DNA of 11,025 nt, taken from assembly GCA_003560355.1 (NCBI GenBank), contig PWIP01000007.1:1-11025 (forward strand), read 5' to 3'. The notes beneath the pieces are model-generated. The model saw nothing but the letters and a program-made list of their open reading frames with translations, was not told the DNA's origin and ran no database searches. A program made the position numbers and the translations under genes. The stretch comes from Candidatus Dojkabacteria bacterium. Lineage in GTDB: Bacteria; Patescibacteriota; Dojkabacteria; SC72; T1SED10-24. Below are positions 1-7,783 of this stretch, in pieces; position 1 is the first letter of the stretch, and each line of letters begins with the position of its first letter.

Positions 1-292
1 CATCTTTAAGCTCTATATTAAATTTAGGTTTATATTTTTTTATGAGAGCTGATTCTAAAATCATAGATTCTATCTCATTCTCTGTCTCTATCGTTTCAAT
101 TTTTTTTACAAGGGGTATCATTCTAATAATTTGGGGTCTATCATAATGATTGCTTCGAAAATATGAAGAAATTCTGGTTTTAAGGTTTAAAGCTCTACCA
201 ATGTACAAAATTTTGTTTTTTCTATCCAAGAATTTATAAATCCCTGTATTTATTGGCAAATCTTCTAGCTGCTTTTTAATAGCTTTATTCAT
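1..292 (-). CDS. uvrC: UvrABC excinuclease subunit C, N-terminal part (runs off window)
   Basis: The first 97 residues of a protein cut by the left window edge. They match the N-terminal GIY-YIG nuclease domain of UvrC, which makes the 3' incision in nucleotide excision repair. Visible landmarks are G17-I18-Y19 (the GIY), Y30-I31-G32 (the YIG) inside LYIGRALNLKTR, the catalytic-type R40, and the family segment around E80 (MILE-x-x-LIKKYKPKFN) that supplies the metal-binding Glu. Homologues usually continue with a UVR domain and an RNase H-like domain, both outside this window. The ATG at 292 lies inside the last codons of dnaE, an 8-nt overlap, so the two are probably co-transcribed with translational coupling. 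No Shine-Dalgarno sequence precedes it. A stand-alone GIY-YIG endonuclease is the alternative, but the YKPKFNIELKD segment and the polymerase context favour UvrC. Confidence 0.85.
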   Translation of the reverse strand, partial: MNKAIKKQLEDLPINTGIYKFLDRKNKILYIGRALNLKTRISSYFRSNHYDRPQIIRMIPLVKKIETIETENEIESMILESALIKKYKPKFNIELKD

Positions 293-3200
293 ATGAGGAA
301 AACTTTTTCATACATTCCAATATTTCTGGGCATTGTTTTACTTTGTGCTTTAAAACCATGGTTTTCTTATCATCTTTTTTGTGAATAATTATCCTTACTG
401 GACAATCTCCTGGATTACTTTTTATCTTTTCTCGCAATTTTTTCAAATCCTTACTATCATGTATATCATTAACTTTAAAAGTAATTCCCTCAAAGTTATC
501 TCCATACTTTTTCAAATTAATTTCTTTCATTTTTACGAGTATTATTGAATAAAAATCATCCTTTTTATTTATTCTTCCTGCAAATCCCATTGGTATGTTT
601 AATTTGAAAAATTCTTTTAACTCATTGTACTTCCTAGGGAATGCAACAACTTCAATATTTCCTGTTTTATCTTCAACTGTTAGAACTGCCATATTTTCAT
701 TCTTTTTTGTAGTTACACGTCTTACCTTAGTTATTAAACCAACTATAACTACGGAGTTTCCATCTTCCAGATCCTTCAAATCTTTTATGCTTTTAATCTC
801 TCTTTCTTTGAGAAATAGTTCTAAAGAATCCAATGGATGACTTGAAAAATACAATCCTATTAATTCCTTCTCCCACTCTAGCTTTTTTATAATCGGAGTT
901 TGTTCTATTTTAGGTAAAGGAGTCGGGTCTTCTATATTTCTCTTCAATTCCTTCTTGCCAGAAAACAAATCAAACTGACCCAGGGCTGAATTCTCCTTTT
1001 CACGTTTATACCTATTGTAAAGTCCTTCTAAACTGTTTAATAGCGCATTACGATCACCGAATGAATCAAAAGCACCAACTTTAATTAAACATTCTATTGT
1101 CTTTACTTGAATTTTTTTGCTAATCATTCTGTACAAAAAGTCGTCCAAATTTAAAAAATTACCGTTTTCTTCTCGTTCAAGAACAATTTCTTTAACAATA
1201 TCCTCACCTACATTTTTAATTGCTACAAGCCCAAAACGAATATTCTTTTCGTCTTCTATCGTAAAGTCAGAATTACTTAAATTAATATCCGGTGGGAGTA
1301 CTTCAATGCCCAAACTTTGACACTCTTCTAAATCCATTACAATCCTGTCAAAGTTATCTAAATCTCCCTCCAAAAGCGAAGCCATAAATTCTAGAGGATA
1401 ATTAGCTTTGAGATAGGCTGTCCAATATGAAACTAGTGCATAAGAAGCACTATGTGCTTTGTTAAAACCATAGTTTGCAAATTGCAAGAGTTTTTCCCAA
1501 ACTTCTTCAACTGATTTTTCATCAAAACCCTTTTTCTTAGCACCTTCTATAAATACTGGTTTTTCGGCATTCATAATATCCATCTTTTTTTTACCCATTG
1601 CTCTTCTCAGAATATCTGCACTTCCCATTGAGTACCCAGCTATATCTACCGCTATTCTTATAACTTGCTCTTGATATGTTATTACACCATTAGTGACCTC
1701 AAGTATAGGTTTTAGTGCTGGGAAAAGATATTTGGGACTTTTTTCCCCTTCTTTAACAGCAGCATATTCAGGGATAAATTGCATAGGACCAGGCCTATAT
1801 GCAGCTAAAATATAGCTGATATCTTCCAGAGAGTCGGGTTTTGTCATTTTGATAGTTTTTCTCATACCCTCACTTTCCAATTGAAATACACCTACTGTTT
1901 TTCCTTCTCTTAATAGTTCAAAAGCCTTCTCATCATGAGTATTGATTTTTAAAAGGTCAATTTCTTTTTTTCTCTCTTTTTTAATTTTTTCAATAGTACA
2001 ACCAATAACATTGAGGTTTCTAAGTCCAAGAAAATCAAATTTCATAAGTCCCAAAGGCTCTAAATCTGTCATTTCATACTGGCTCATACCAATACCTTCT
2101 CCATGTGCATCTTTTTGGATTGGCACGTAATTTTCTACTGGTTTTGGAGTTATAATGATTCCACATGCATGAGTTGAAATACCCCTACACATTCCAGCTA
2201 CTTTTCTAACAATTTCTACCATTTCAACCAATTCGGCAGAAGAATTAACCATTTCTTTAAATTCTGGATTATTTTCAAGCATATAATCAATGTTTTGAGC
2301 CTTACCGAAAACAATTTCTACCATTTTAGAGAGCTGATCTGCTATCTGCAAATCAATTCCCAAAACCCTAGATACATCTCTAATAGCTTGTCTCGTTTGT
2401 AATTTGCTGAAAGTCGCTATTTGTTTAACATTTTCTAAACCATATTTTTCTATAGCATACTGAACAACCTCATCCCTCCTTTTATCTGCGATATCTATAT
2501 CAAAATCTGGAGGTGATTCTCTTTCAGGATTTAAAAATCTTTCAAAATAAAGTTCCCAGCCCATCGGTTCAATATGAGTAATACCAGTACAATATGCTAC
2601 CACAGAGCCACAACCAGACCCCCTCATACCAACAACAATGTCATTGTCCCTACAAAAATGAACAAAATCCATCATAACAAGGAAATAATGGTTGTAACCT
2701 TTATCATCTATCACCTTCAATTCATAGTCTATTCTTTCCTTTAAATCTTTGATCATCTTTCCATATTTTTCTTTACAACCCTTGTAAGTAAGTTCTTTCA
2801 AATACTTGGAAGGTGTTTTGCCTTTAGGCAAATCCAAATATTTAGGTTCAACCCTCTTAAATTCTATTGAATATTCTTCTACCATATCAGCAATTTTTAC
2901 TGAATTTTCTACAGCTTCTGGTATATCTTTAAAGAGTGCTTTCATTTCTTCTGCTGTTTTAACATAGAATTCATCTGTTTCAAGCTGCTCTCTGCTGGGA
3001 TCATCTATTGTTTTACCGTCTCTAATACACCACAATACTTCCTGAATTTTAGAATCCTCTTTCTTCAAATAGTGTGAATCACATGTAGCAACTAGGGGTA
3101 AATTGTTTTCTTTTGCCATCTTTATTAGCTTCTCATTAACTTCTTCTTGTTCTTTAAGGCCATTTCTCTGTATTTCGATATAGAATCTGTCTTTAAAAAG

Positions 3201-3689
3201 TTCTGAATATTTTTTTAAATTTTCATTTGCTAGCTCAGTATTACCTTCAAGTAAGGGTTTTGACATAATCCCTCCAAGGCACCCAGAAAGCATTATTAAA
3301 CCTTCGTGGTGTTTTTGCAAAAATTCGTAATCTATACGAGGTTTGTAATAAAAGCCATCAATGTGGCCTTTAGAGACGATTTTTAGTAAGTTTTTGTAGC
3401 CTTTCAAATTTTTTGCTAAAAGTACAGCATGATAATATTTGTTATCTATACCATATTCTTTCTCCTGCAAACTTCTAGGCGCTATATATATTTCACTCCC
3501 AATAATTGGTTTTAGACCTTCGTTTTTTAAGGCATTGTAAAACTTAAATGCACCATATAAATTACCATGATCTGTAATTGCACAGGCTTGCATATTATTT
3601 TCTTTAAGAAAATCAACGAGAGTATTTAAGCGAATTGCACCATCAAGGAGAGAATATTCCGTATGTATATGCAAATGAACAAAAGACAT
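285..3689 (-). CDS. dnaE: DNA polymerase III subunit alpha (replicative polymerase)
   Basis: 1134-residue replicative DNA polymerase, normal length for the DnaE1 type. Order of domains: PHP domain (about 1-210), palm/thumb/fingers (about 290-830), helix-hairpin-helix region (about 830-900), and OB fold (about 975-1060). The three catalytic aspartates are D395 and D397 (PPDFDID) and D552 (KFDFLGLRNL). The fingers carry the ANYGFNKAHSASYALVSYWT signature (739-758). A beta-clamp binding motif QFDLF is at 905-909. The PHP metal-ligand set appears complete: H7, H9, D16, H41, E66, H87, C137, D204, H206. By analogy with thermophilic and mycobacterial DnaE this suggests built-in 3'-5' proofreading, unlike E. 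coli DnaE. The ATG at 3689 gives the canonical start SFVHLHIHTEYSLLDGA. It is transcribed divergently from the 3792 gene and overlaps uvrC downstream. Confidence 0.97.
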   Translation of the reverse strand: MSFVHLHIHTEYSLLDGAIRLNTLVDFLKENNMQACAITDHGNLYGAFKFYNALKNEGLKPIIGSEIYIAPRSLQEKEYGIDNKYYHAVLLAKNLKGYKNLLKIVSKGHIDGFYYKPRIDYEFLQKHHEGLIMLSGCLGGIMSKPLLEGNTELANENLKKYSELFKDRFYIEIQRNGLKEQEEVNEKLIKMAKENNLPLVATCDSHYLKKEDSKIQEVLWCIRDGKTIDDPSREQLETDEFYVKTAEEMKALFKDIPEAVENSVKIADMVEEYSIEFKRVEPKYLDLPKGKTPSKYLKELTYKGCKEKYGKMIKDLKERIDYELKVIDDKGYNHYFLVMMDFVHFCRDNDIVVGMRGSGCGSVVAYCTGITHIEPMGWELYFERFLNPERESPPDFDIDIADKRRDEVVQYAIEKYGLENVKQIATFSKLQTRQAIRDVSRVLGIDLQIADQLSKMVEIVFGKAQNIDYMLENNPEFKEMVNSSAELVEMVEIVRKVAGMCRGISTHACGIIITPKPVENYVPIQKDAHGEGIGMSQYEMTDLEPLGLMKFDFLGLRNLNVIGCTIEKIKKERKKEIDLLKINTHDEKAFELLREGKTVGVFQLESEGMRKTIKMTKPDSLEDISYILAAYRPGPMQFIPEYAAVKEGEKSPKYLFPALKPILEVTNGVITYQEQVIRIAVDIAGYSMGSADILRRAMGKKKMDIMNAEKPVFIEGAKKKGFDEKSVEEVWEKLLQFANYGFNKAHSASYALVSYWTAYLKANYPLEFMASLLEGDLDNFDRIVMDLEECQSLGIEVLPPDINLSNSDFTIEDEKNIRFGLVAIKNVGEDIVKEIVLEREENGNFLNLDDFLYRMISKKIQVKTIECLIKVGAFDSFGDRNALLNSLEGLYNRYKREKENSALGQFDLFSGKKELKRNIEDPTPLPKIEQTPIIKKLEWEKELIGLYFSSHPLDSLELFLKEREIKSIKDLKDLEDGNSVVIVGLITKVRRVTTKKNENMAVLTVEDKTGNIEVVAFPRKYNELKEFFKLNIPMGFAGRINKKDDFYSIILVKMKEINLKKYGDNFEGITFKVNDIHDSKDLKKLREKIKSNPGDCPVRIIIHKKDDKKTMVLKHKVKQCPEILECMKKFSSYE

Positions 3690-3695
3690 AAGACT

Positions 3696-3701
3696 ACTAT
3701 A
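3696..3701 (-). promoter_or_regulatory. Putative -10 box of dnaE, leaderless spacing
   Basis: On the minus strand TATAGT is followed by 6 nt (AGTCTT) and then the dnaE ATG, so transcription would start at or next to the A of the ATG. No good -35 hexamer is visible 16-18 nt upstream. No Shine-Dalgarno sequence could fit in such a short leader. The call depends on the repeated 6-7 nt spacing seen at other genes in the window. Confidence 0.4.
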
Positions 3702-3757
3702 TGAAAATATGATTAATTGATTTTAGATTTTTAATTTACTTTTGTAAACATTACTAT

Positions 3758-3784
3758 TTGAATAATTTTAAAATATGGTATATT
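3758..3784 (+). promoter_or_regulatory. Putative promoter of the glucosaminidase-like gene
   Basis: TTGAAT (3758-3763) and TATATT (3779-3784) lie 15 nt apart, slightly short of the optimum. The -10 box ends 7 nt before the ATG at 3792, so the transcript would be leaderless or nearly so. The 102-nt divergent region also holds a small inverted repeat, TTTAC-TTTT-GTAAA (3735-3748), about midway between the two start codons. Its role is unknown. Confidence 0.4.
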
Positions 3785-3791
3785 AAAATGT

Positions 3792-4484
3792 ATGAATATT
3801 CTTGATACTTGGAATAAACCTATAACTAAATTTTGGGTAATTTTTGTTTTATTTCTTCTTGCAACTTTGTTATTTAATAACCCAATACAAAACTCTATTG
3901 AGGATATATTGCTATCTAGAGCCAAGGTACATAGTCAATCATACAATTTAGCTCTCACTCCCCTACCTGGAGAAAAATCACAAGACAATGTAGATAGATA
4001 TTCTTTGATTAATGCTTCAGCTGAATACAAGGGGGAAAATATCTCTACTGGCTTTAGAGATCGTGGGATTGTGGCAGGAGATGCTAGAGGTACAGCCCTA
4101 AGACAATTTTTAATGGACTATAACTCTCCAATGGCTCCCTATGCAAATGTTTTTGTGCAAGAAGCAGATAAGTATGGACTAGATTGGAGATTAGCAGCTG
4201 CCATATCTGGAGTTGAATCAGCTTTTGGTGTTATTCCTGTAAGAGCAAATAATGCATGGGGTTGGAGAGGAGGACCAAATGGAGATTTTAATGCTTTTGA
4301 TTCTTGGGAGCACGGGATTGAAGTTGTTACAAGAAGGCTCGCACTTGGTTATGGAATTCATATGACACCATTTGAGATTGAGCCAATATATTGCCCTCCA
4401 TGTGCTCGGAACCCAGCTCATTTATGGGCAAATGGTGTGGTAAAATTTATGAATCAGATAGATATGTATCTGTACGGATTTTAA
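3792..4484 (+). CDS. Membrane-anchored glucosaminidase/lysozyme-like peptidoglycan hydrolase
   Basis: 230 residues. One N-terminal hydrophobic segment (about 13-29, after K10/K13) acts as a signal anchor. A polar linker follows (about 45-110), then a lysozyme-fold domain (about 115-228). The segment ADKYGLDWRLAAAISGVESAFG is typical of the glucosaminidase/lytic transglycosylase superfamily, with E142 in GVESAFG as the likely catalytic acid. NAWGWRGGPNGDFNAF and SWEHGIEVV are the usual following motifs. The domain should face outside and cut peptidoglycan glycan strands, for growth, division or remodelling. Unusually, the stretch that reads Y-x-PP-S in relatives as I recall them is YCPPC here (C201, C204), giving a CxxC pair. 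The gene probably forms a transcription unit with the YggT gene 17 nt downstream. The exact bond cleaved cannot be told from sequence. Confidence 0.75.
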   Translation: MNILDTWNKPITKFWVIFVLFLLATLLFNNPIQNSIEDILLSRAKVHSQSYNLALTPLPGEKSQDNVDRYSLINASAEYKGENISTGFRDRGIVAGDARGTALRQFLMDYNSPMAPYANVFVQEADKYGLDWRLAAAISGVESAFGVIPVRANNAWGWRGGPNGDFNAFDSWEHGIEVVTRRLALGYGIHMTPFEIEPIYCPPCARNPAHLWANGVVKFMNQIDMYLYGF

Positions 4485-4501
4485 TTTTTTAAAAGACAAA
4501 T

Positions 4502-4780
4502 ATGCTTAAATTATTGGCCAAAATTGCTTACACAGTTGTTGTCTTAGCACAGCTTTTGGTGTCTTTAAGATTTGTTTTAAAATTTGTTGACGCAGACCCC
4601 CAAAATGCTTTTGCCCATTGGATATTTGAAAACAGCACCCCTATAGTAGAACCCTTTAAGGGCTTGGTACCAGAGTTTTACAGAATAGGTGGTTTTGATA
4701 TTGAACTAACCTCTTTATTAGCTATCATTTGCCTTGGTTTAATAACCTATGCGCTTAAACAAATGGTAAAAACATTCTAA
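4502..4780 (+). CDS. YggT-family small integral membrane protein
   Basis: 92 residues with two predicted transmembrane helices (about 7-29 and 66-86). Between them is a loop of the YggT type: DADPQNAFAHWIFENSTP, then IVEPFKGLVPE and GGFDIELTSLLAI. The family-type arginine in the first helix (R23) and the T-P...PFKG...P pattern before the second helix support the assignment. YggT proteins are bacterial membrane proteins whose molecular role is poorly defined; some are linked to osmotic stress tolerance or to cell-division loci. One YggT module is the short form seen in many bacteria. It starts 17 nt after the glucosaminidase-like gene, with no promoter visible between them and no Shine-Dalgarno sequence. 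Confidence 0.75.
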   Translation: MLKLLAKIAYTVVVLAQLLVSLRFVLKFVDADPQNAFAHWIFENSTPIVEPFKGLVPEFYRIGGFDIELTSLLAIICLGLITYALKQMVKTF

Positions 4781-4795
4781 AATTGGGACTTTTTG

Positions 4796-4804
4796 TGGTA
4801 TAAT
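4796..4804 (+). promoter_or_regulatory. Extended -10 promoter of the cupin/transglutaminase-fold operon
   Basis: TGGTATAAT is a perfect extended -10 (TGn plus TATAAT). It ends 6 nt before the ATG at 4811, which puts the transcription start on the ATG and predicts a leaderless mRNA. No clear -35 is present, as is common for extended -10 promoters. This decides the start of the next gene: a longer reading frame from TTG at 4793 would contain the promoter itself, so ATG 4811 is preferred. Confidence 0.6.
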
Positions 4805-4810
4805 TACCGT

Positions 4811-5560
4811 ATGAGGAAAATAGACTTAAAAAAAACTTCTGGTTTAGGTTTGAGTTATGAAAAAGATTGTTTCAACTTTGAAAAAGTGACATATACTAAA
4901 AACAAGGTTATGACGATAGAGGAAATGAGAGAACAGATTTTGAATAGTGAATTGCGAAGTCCTGAAATCTTTTATACAAAATACGCAAACTTGGATTCTG
5001 AGGGAGTTTTTAAGCACAAAAAGATTAAAATTAACCTACTCTGCATCCCATCTAATGTTGCTGGCATAGAGTATGTCAAAACGAAAGCTACAGAATGTTC
5101 AACACATAATAAAATAGTAGAAATTATTTCCGGTGGTGGATTGATTTTAATACAAGATACTTCATTCTCAAAAGAAGAAAATACCGTTATTCTAGTAAAG
5201 GTCAAAGCTACAGAAAAAATTATAATCCCAGCAAAACACTCCTACTGTCTTGTTAATAACAGGGCTACACCCTTAATAGCGTTGGAGTTTTTGGCTTCTA
5301 AAGCGAAAAATAAGTTAACACTTGATGAAATGAGAGGTATGGCATATTATGTAATAAGGAAGAATGCAAAACAAGAAATAGTACGCAATCCCTTGTATAA
5401 AATAGTTAATACTAAGAAAAAAGTTGATTGGAACAAGTTTTATAAAAAATGTAATATTACACCAAAAACACCCTTTAGTAGGCAGATTCTTCGTAAATAT
5501 GAAAAATTTAACTGGCTTCTTTCTCCTGCTAAAGATTCTGATTGCGTGCTTTCTTTTTAG
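4811..5560 (+). CDS. Cupin-fold protein related to archaeal-type glucose-6-phosphate isomerase, metal ligands missing
   Basis: 249 residues from ATG 4811, chosen because the extended -10 box lies directly upstream. The middle (about 50-165) resembles the cupin-type glucose-6-phosphate isomerase family: SPEIFYTKY, then VAGIEYVKTK (83-92), then ISGGGLILIQD (106-116), then IIIPAKHSYCLVNN (137-150). In the active enzymes the TKGHFH segment supplies two metal-binding His. Here the equivalent positions read T94 and C96 within TKATECSTH. The later active-site His appears to be Y145, with H143 shifted by two. A conventional metal-dependent isomerase activity is therefore doubtful. The C-terminal 80 residues are basic and unrecognised, and the last 20 are encoded within the overlap with the next gene. 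It may be an inactive homologue, a sugar-phosphate binder or a diverged isomerase. Family assignment by eye is moderate. Confidence 0.5.
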   Translation: MRKIDLKKTSGLGLSYEKDCFNFEKVTYTKNKVMTIEEMREQILNSELRSPEIFYTKYANLDSEGVFKHKKIKINLLCIPSNVAGIEYVKTKATECSTHNKIVEIISGGGLILIQDTSFSKEENTVILVKVKATEKIIIPAKHSYCLVNNRATPLIALEFLASKAKNKLTLDEMRGMAYYVIRKNAKQEIVRNPLYKIVNTKKKVDWNKFYKKCNITPKTPFSRQILRKYEKFNWLLSPAKDSDCVLSF

Positions 5561-7382
5561 CTTTTCAATAAATAACAACGTCTTTGCTCAAGAAGAAATT
5601 TCTGAACAAGCAGAAATCTATTACACGATAGATGAAAATGGAGATATTTCCTTTAAATATCTATTTTATCTTTCAGTTGAACCTGGTTTTACAACAGCAG
5701 TTTCAAAATATACCCTCTCTTTTCCTTTTGAAGATTTAGACTTTGAAGTAATTAAGTCTAATGGAGAAAATTTACGCGCTCATAGAGAGACAGGAGATGG
5801 TATGATGCAATTAATTCTAGACTTAGATGACAAACTTCTAAACCCTAATAACCCCATTTTCATAGAACTAGAGGGGAAAATGAAAACATCACCGATAAGG
5901 GAGGTTGGTGGTTCCATGATATTAACATTGCCTGGTAGTGTAAGTAATGTTGATATTAAAAAAGTTGAGATTCAATATCCAAAATCATTTGGCGAAGCTA
6001 GGAATTTTTACAATAAATGGGTAGTACAACATAATGATGAAACTATAACTTTAAAAACTTTTGACGCTGGTAAAACAATTAATTTGCTTTGGGGAGATAA
6101 AATTGTTTACAACTTTGAAATTAACAAAAGACTTTTTAATACACCAGATGAGCCTAAAAAAAAATTTGACCTGAATATACCTAAAACACATAATAATCAA
6201 AAAGTCCTGTTTTCTGAAATAGATCCCACTCCTCAATTTGCCTATCAGGATGGAGAAGGTAATATCTTTTTTTCATATGAACTCAAACCAGACACTGAGG
6301 TTAATGTCGTTGTCAGAGGACAAATAGTGATTAATTTTGTTGAAGAAAGTGATGTAAATGATTTTGAAATATTTAAAAAACCTATACTTACTGAAACAAA
6401 AGGCTATTGGCTTTTAGACAGTGACTATGAATGGAATAGGATCAGGCTCTTTCTTTCTAGAGAGGGCATAAATGAAAGCAGTATTAAAGAAATGGATTCT
6501 GAAACAAAACAGCTGTTTTACAAGAAAGCATATAATTATGTTGTAAATCGTCTAGAACTAGCAAATTTTAAACCAACTTCCATGGAGAGCTATGTCAGAC
6601 AAGGAGCTACGCATGCTGCTGAAAATAGAAGGGATGCTTCTCCAGAAGACTACGTTGATTTTCTAAGTGCAATATATCGTGAATACGAAGTCCCTACTAG
6701 AATGGTAGAAGGGTATGTTAAGATGCTTAACAAAGAGTTCTACCATACTTGGCTTGAATTTTGGTGTGAAAATGAAGGTTGGAAAAGTATAGATCCAAGC
6801 CTAGAGAACTATTCCAGAGCTGATTATTTTGACACAAAATTAATAAATCATGTTGCAATCCTTTCAAGAAGTTACAACTACATAAGACCAAGAATTATTT
6901 TCTTTGATGAAGATGAATTTAAGGTTGATTTAGCAACAGGGCTGGATACTGAAATACTTGATGTAAGTAATACCGTTCGTACCAACCCTCTTAAAAAAGC
7001 ACAAGAGGATATTTTTGGTATATTAACAATAAAAAATATGGGGAATACAATAATTTCAATGCGAGATTTTACAAATCAAGAATATATTTCTTTTAGCAGC
7101 CATAATGCTCTTCAACTCATAGTACCTGGACAAAGTCTAGACTTACCTTTTACATCTCAAATAAGTGCCTTAAACAAAGGAGAAGACATTTATATTCAAT
7201 ACACTTCCATAAATGACGAGACTATACTAAGACCTCTTGATTTAGAGATAAGGGAACAACAATTTTGGTGGTGGAATGCTCTAGTTACATCTTTAAAATA
7301 CATGATTATATTTATCATTGTTTACATCACCTATATAACTTTATCCAAATTCTTTAAATGGATGGAGAAATACTACCAATAA
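5499..7382 (+). CDS. Secreted, membrane-anchored transglutaminase-fold protein, catalytic Cys replaced by Pro
   Basis: 627 residues. ATG 5499 is preferred over TTG 5424 because it yields a clean signal peptide (MKNLTGFFLLLKILIACFLF, likely cleavage after VFA at 28-30). A long beta-rich region follows (about 31-340), then a transglutaminase-like domain (about 355-440), another beta-rich domain (about 465-585), one transmembrane helix (about 597-616) and a short basic tail. The large domains should be extracytoplasmic. The core aligns without gaps to the transglutaminase consensus: EDY..FLSAIYRE..VPTR.VEGY, then YHTWLEFW with H416, then GWKSIDPS with D432. The nucleophile position before EDY is P382 instead of Cys, so no thiol chemistry is expected. 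The overall layout resembles transglutaminase-domain proteins of CPR genomes. The gene overlaps its upstream neighbour by 62 nt and its downstream one by 25 nt. Confidence 0.75.
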   Translation: MKNLTGFFLLLKILIACFLFSFSINNNVFAQEEISEQAEIYYTIDENGDISFKYLFYLSVEPGFTTAVSKYTLSFPFEDLDFEVIKSNGENLRAHRETGDGMMQLILDLDDKLLNPNNPIFIELEGKMKTSPIREVGGSMILTLPGSVSNVDIKKVEIQYPKSFGEARNFYNKWVVQHNDETITLKTFDAGKTINLLWGDKIVYNFEINKRLFNTPDEPKKKFDLNIPKTHNNQKVLFSEIDPTPQFAYQDGEGNIFFSYELKPDTEVNVVVRGQIVINFVEESDVNDFEIFKKPILTETKGYWLLDSDYEWNRIRLFLSREGINESSIKEMDSETKQLFYKKAYNYVVNRLELANFKPTSMESYVRQGATHAAENRRDASPEDYVDFLSAIYREYEVPTRMVEGYVKMLNKEFYHTWLEFWCENEGWKSIDPSLENYSRADYFDTKLINHVAILSRSYNYIRPRIIFFDEDEFKVDLATGLDTEILDVSNTVRTNPLKKAQEDIFGILTIKNMGNTIISMRDFTNQEYISFSSHNALQLIVPGQSLDLPFTSQISALNKGEDIYIQYTSINDETILRPLDLEIREQQFWWWNALVTSLKYMIIFIIVYITYITLSKFFKWMEKYYQ

Positions 7383-7783
7383 TCTTAATACTACTTTTCT
7401 TGCTAGTTCTTGGTTTAGTAGTATATTTGAATAATATCCCTAGAATTAATGAAAAGGTAAGAAAGAAAGTTTGGGAAGAAGTGTTGCAAATAAAAAAAAT
7501 GGCTGAGAAAAACAATCCTTTAACATATCGCGACATTATAATACGCCTTGATTCACTTTTGAATAAATCTTTAAGGATGTACTACAAAAATTCTGAAAAT
7601 TGTGGTACAAATCTTAAACAAGCAAAAAATCTTTTTAACAAAGAAGAGTATAATAGAATTTGGGAAGTTCATAAACTTAGAAATAAGGTTGTACACGAAG
7701 ATAAGGAAATTAGCTCTTTGGAATTAAAAAATGCGTATAATATAATCAGCTTAGCTATTAAAAAAATTTTATATGAAAAATAA
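7358..7783 (+). CDS. Small membrane protein with cytoplasmic HEPN-like domain
   Basis: 141 residues. One N-terminal transmembrane helix (about 7-24) is preceded by an acidic tip (MDGEI) and followed by a basic stretch (K34, R35, K37, K38), which places the rest in the cytoplasm. The C-terminal part is all-helical and ends with HKLRNKVVHEDKEIS. R108-N109-x-x-x-H113 is an RX4H motif of the kind found in HEPN domains, many of which are RNases. The local pattern (VWxxHKLRN+hVHE) also matches a helical domain common in small uncharacterised CPR proteins, so the motif may be structural. The ATG lies within the end of the transglutaminase-fold gene (25-nt overlap) and the stop overlaps the next gene by 11 nt, indicating coupled translation. 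HEPN membership by eye is moderate; RNase activity is inference. Confidence 0.55.
   Translation: MDGEILPIILILLFLLVLGLVVYLNNIPRINEKVRKKVWEEVLQIKKMAEKNNPLTYRDIIIRLDSLLNKSLRMYYKNSENCGTNLKQAKNLFNKEEYNRIWEVHKLRNKVVHEDKEISSLELKNAYNIISLAIKKILYEK

Noticed and set aside
3735..3748. TTTAC-TTTT-GTAAA hairpin as a terminator
   Set aside because: Only five AT-rich pairs, no T run, and it lies between divergent genes where no terminator is needed.
4793..4810. Longer version of the cupin gene starting at TTG 4793
   Set aside because: The extra codons contain the extended -10 box TGGTATAAT; the ATG at 4811 fits the promoter and leaderless spacing.
5424..5498. Longer version of the transglutaminase-fold gene starting at TTG 5424
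   Set aside because: It would bury the signal peptide behind 25 polar residues and lengthen the overlap with the cupin gene to 137 nt; ATG 5499 gives a normal signal peptide.
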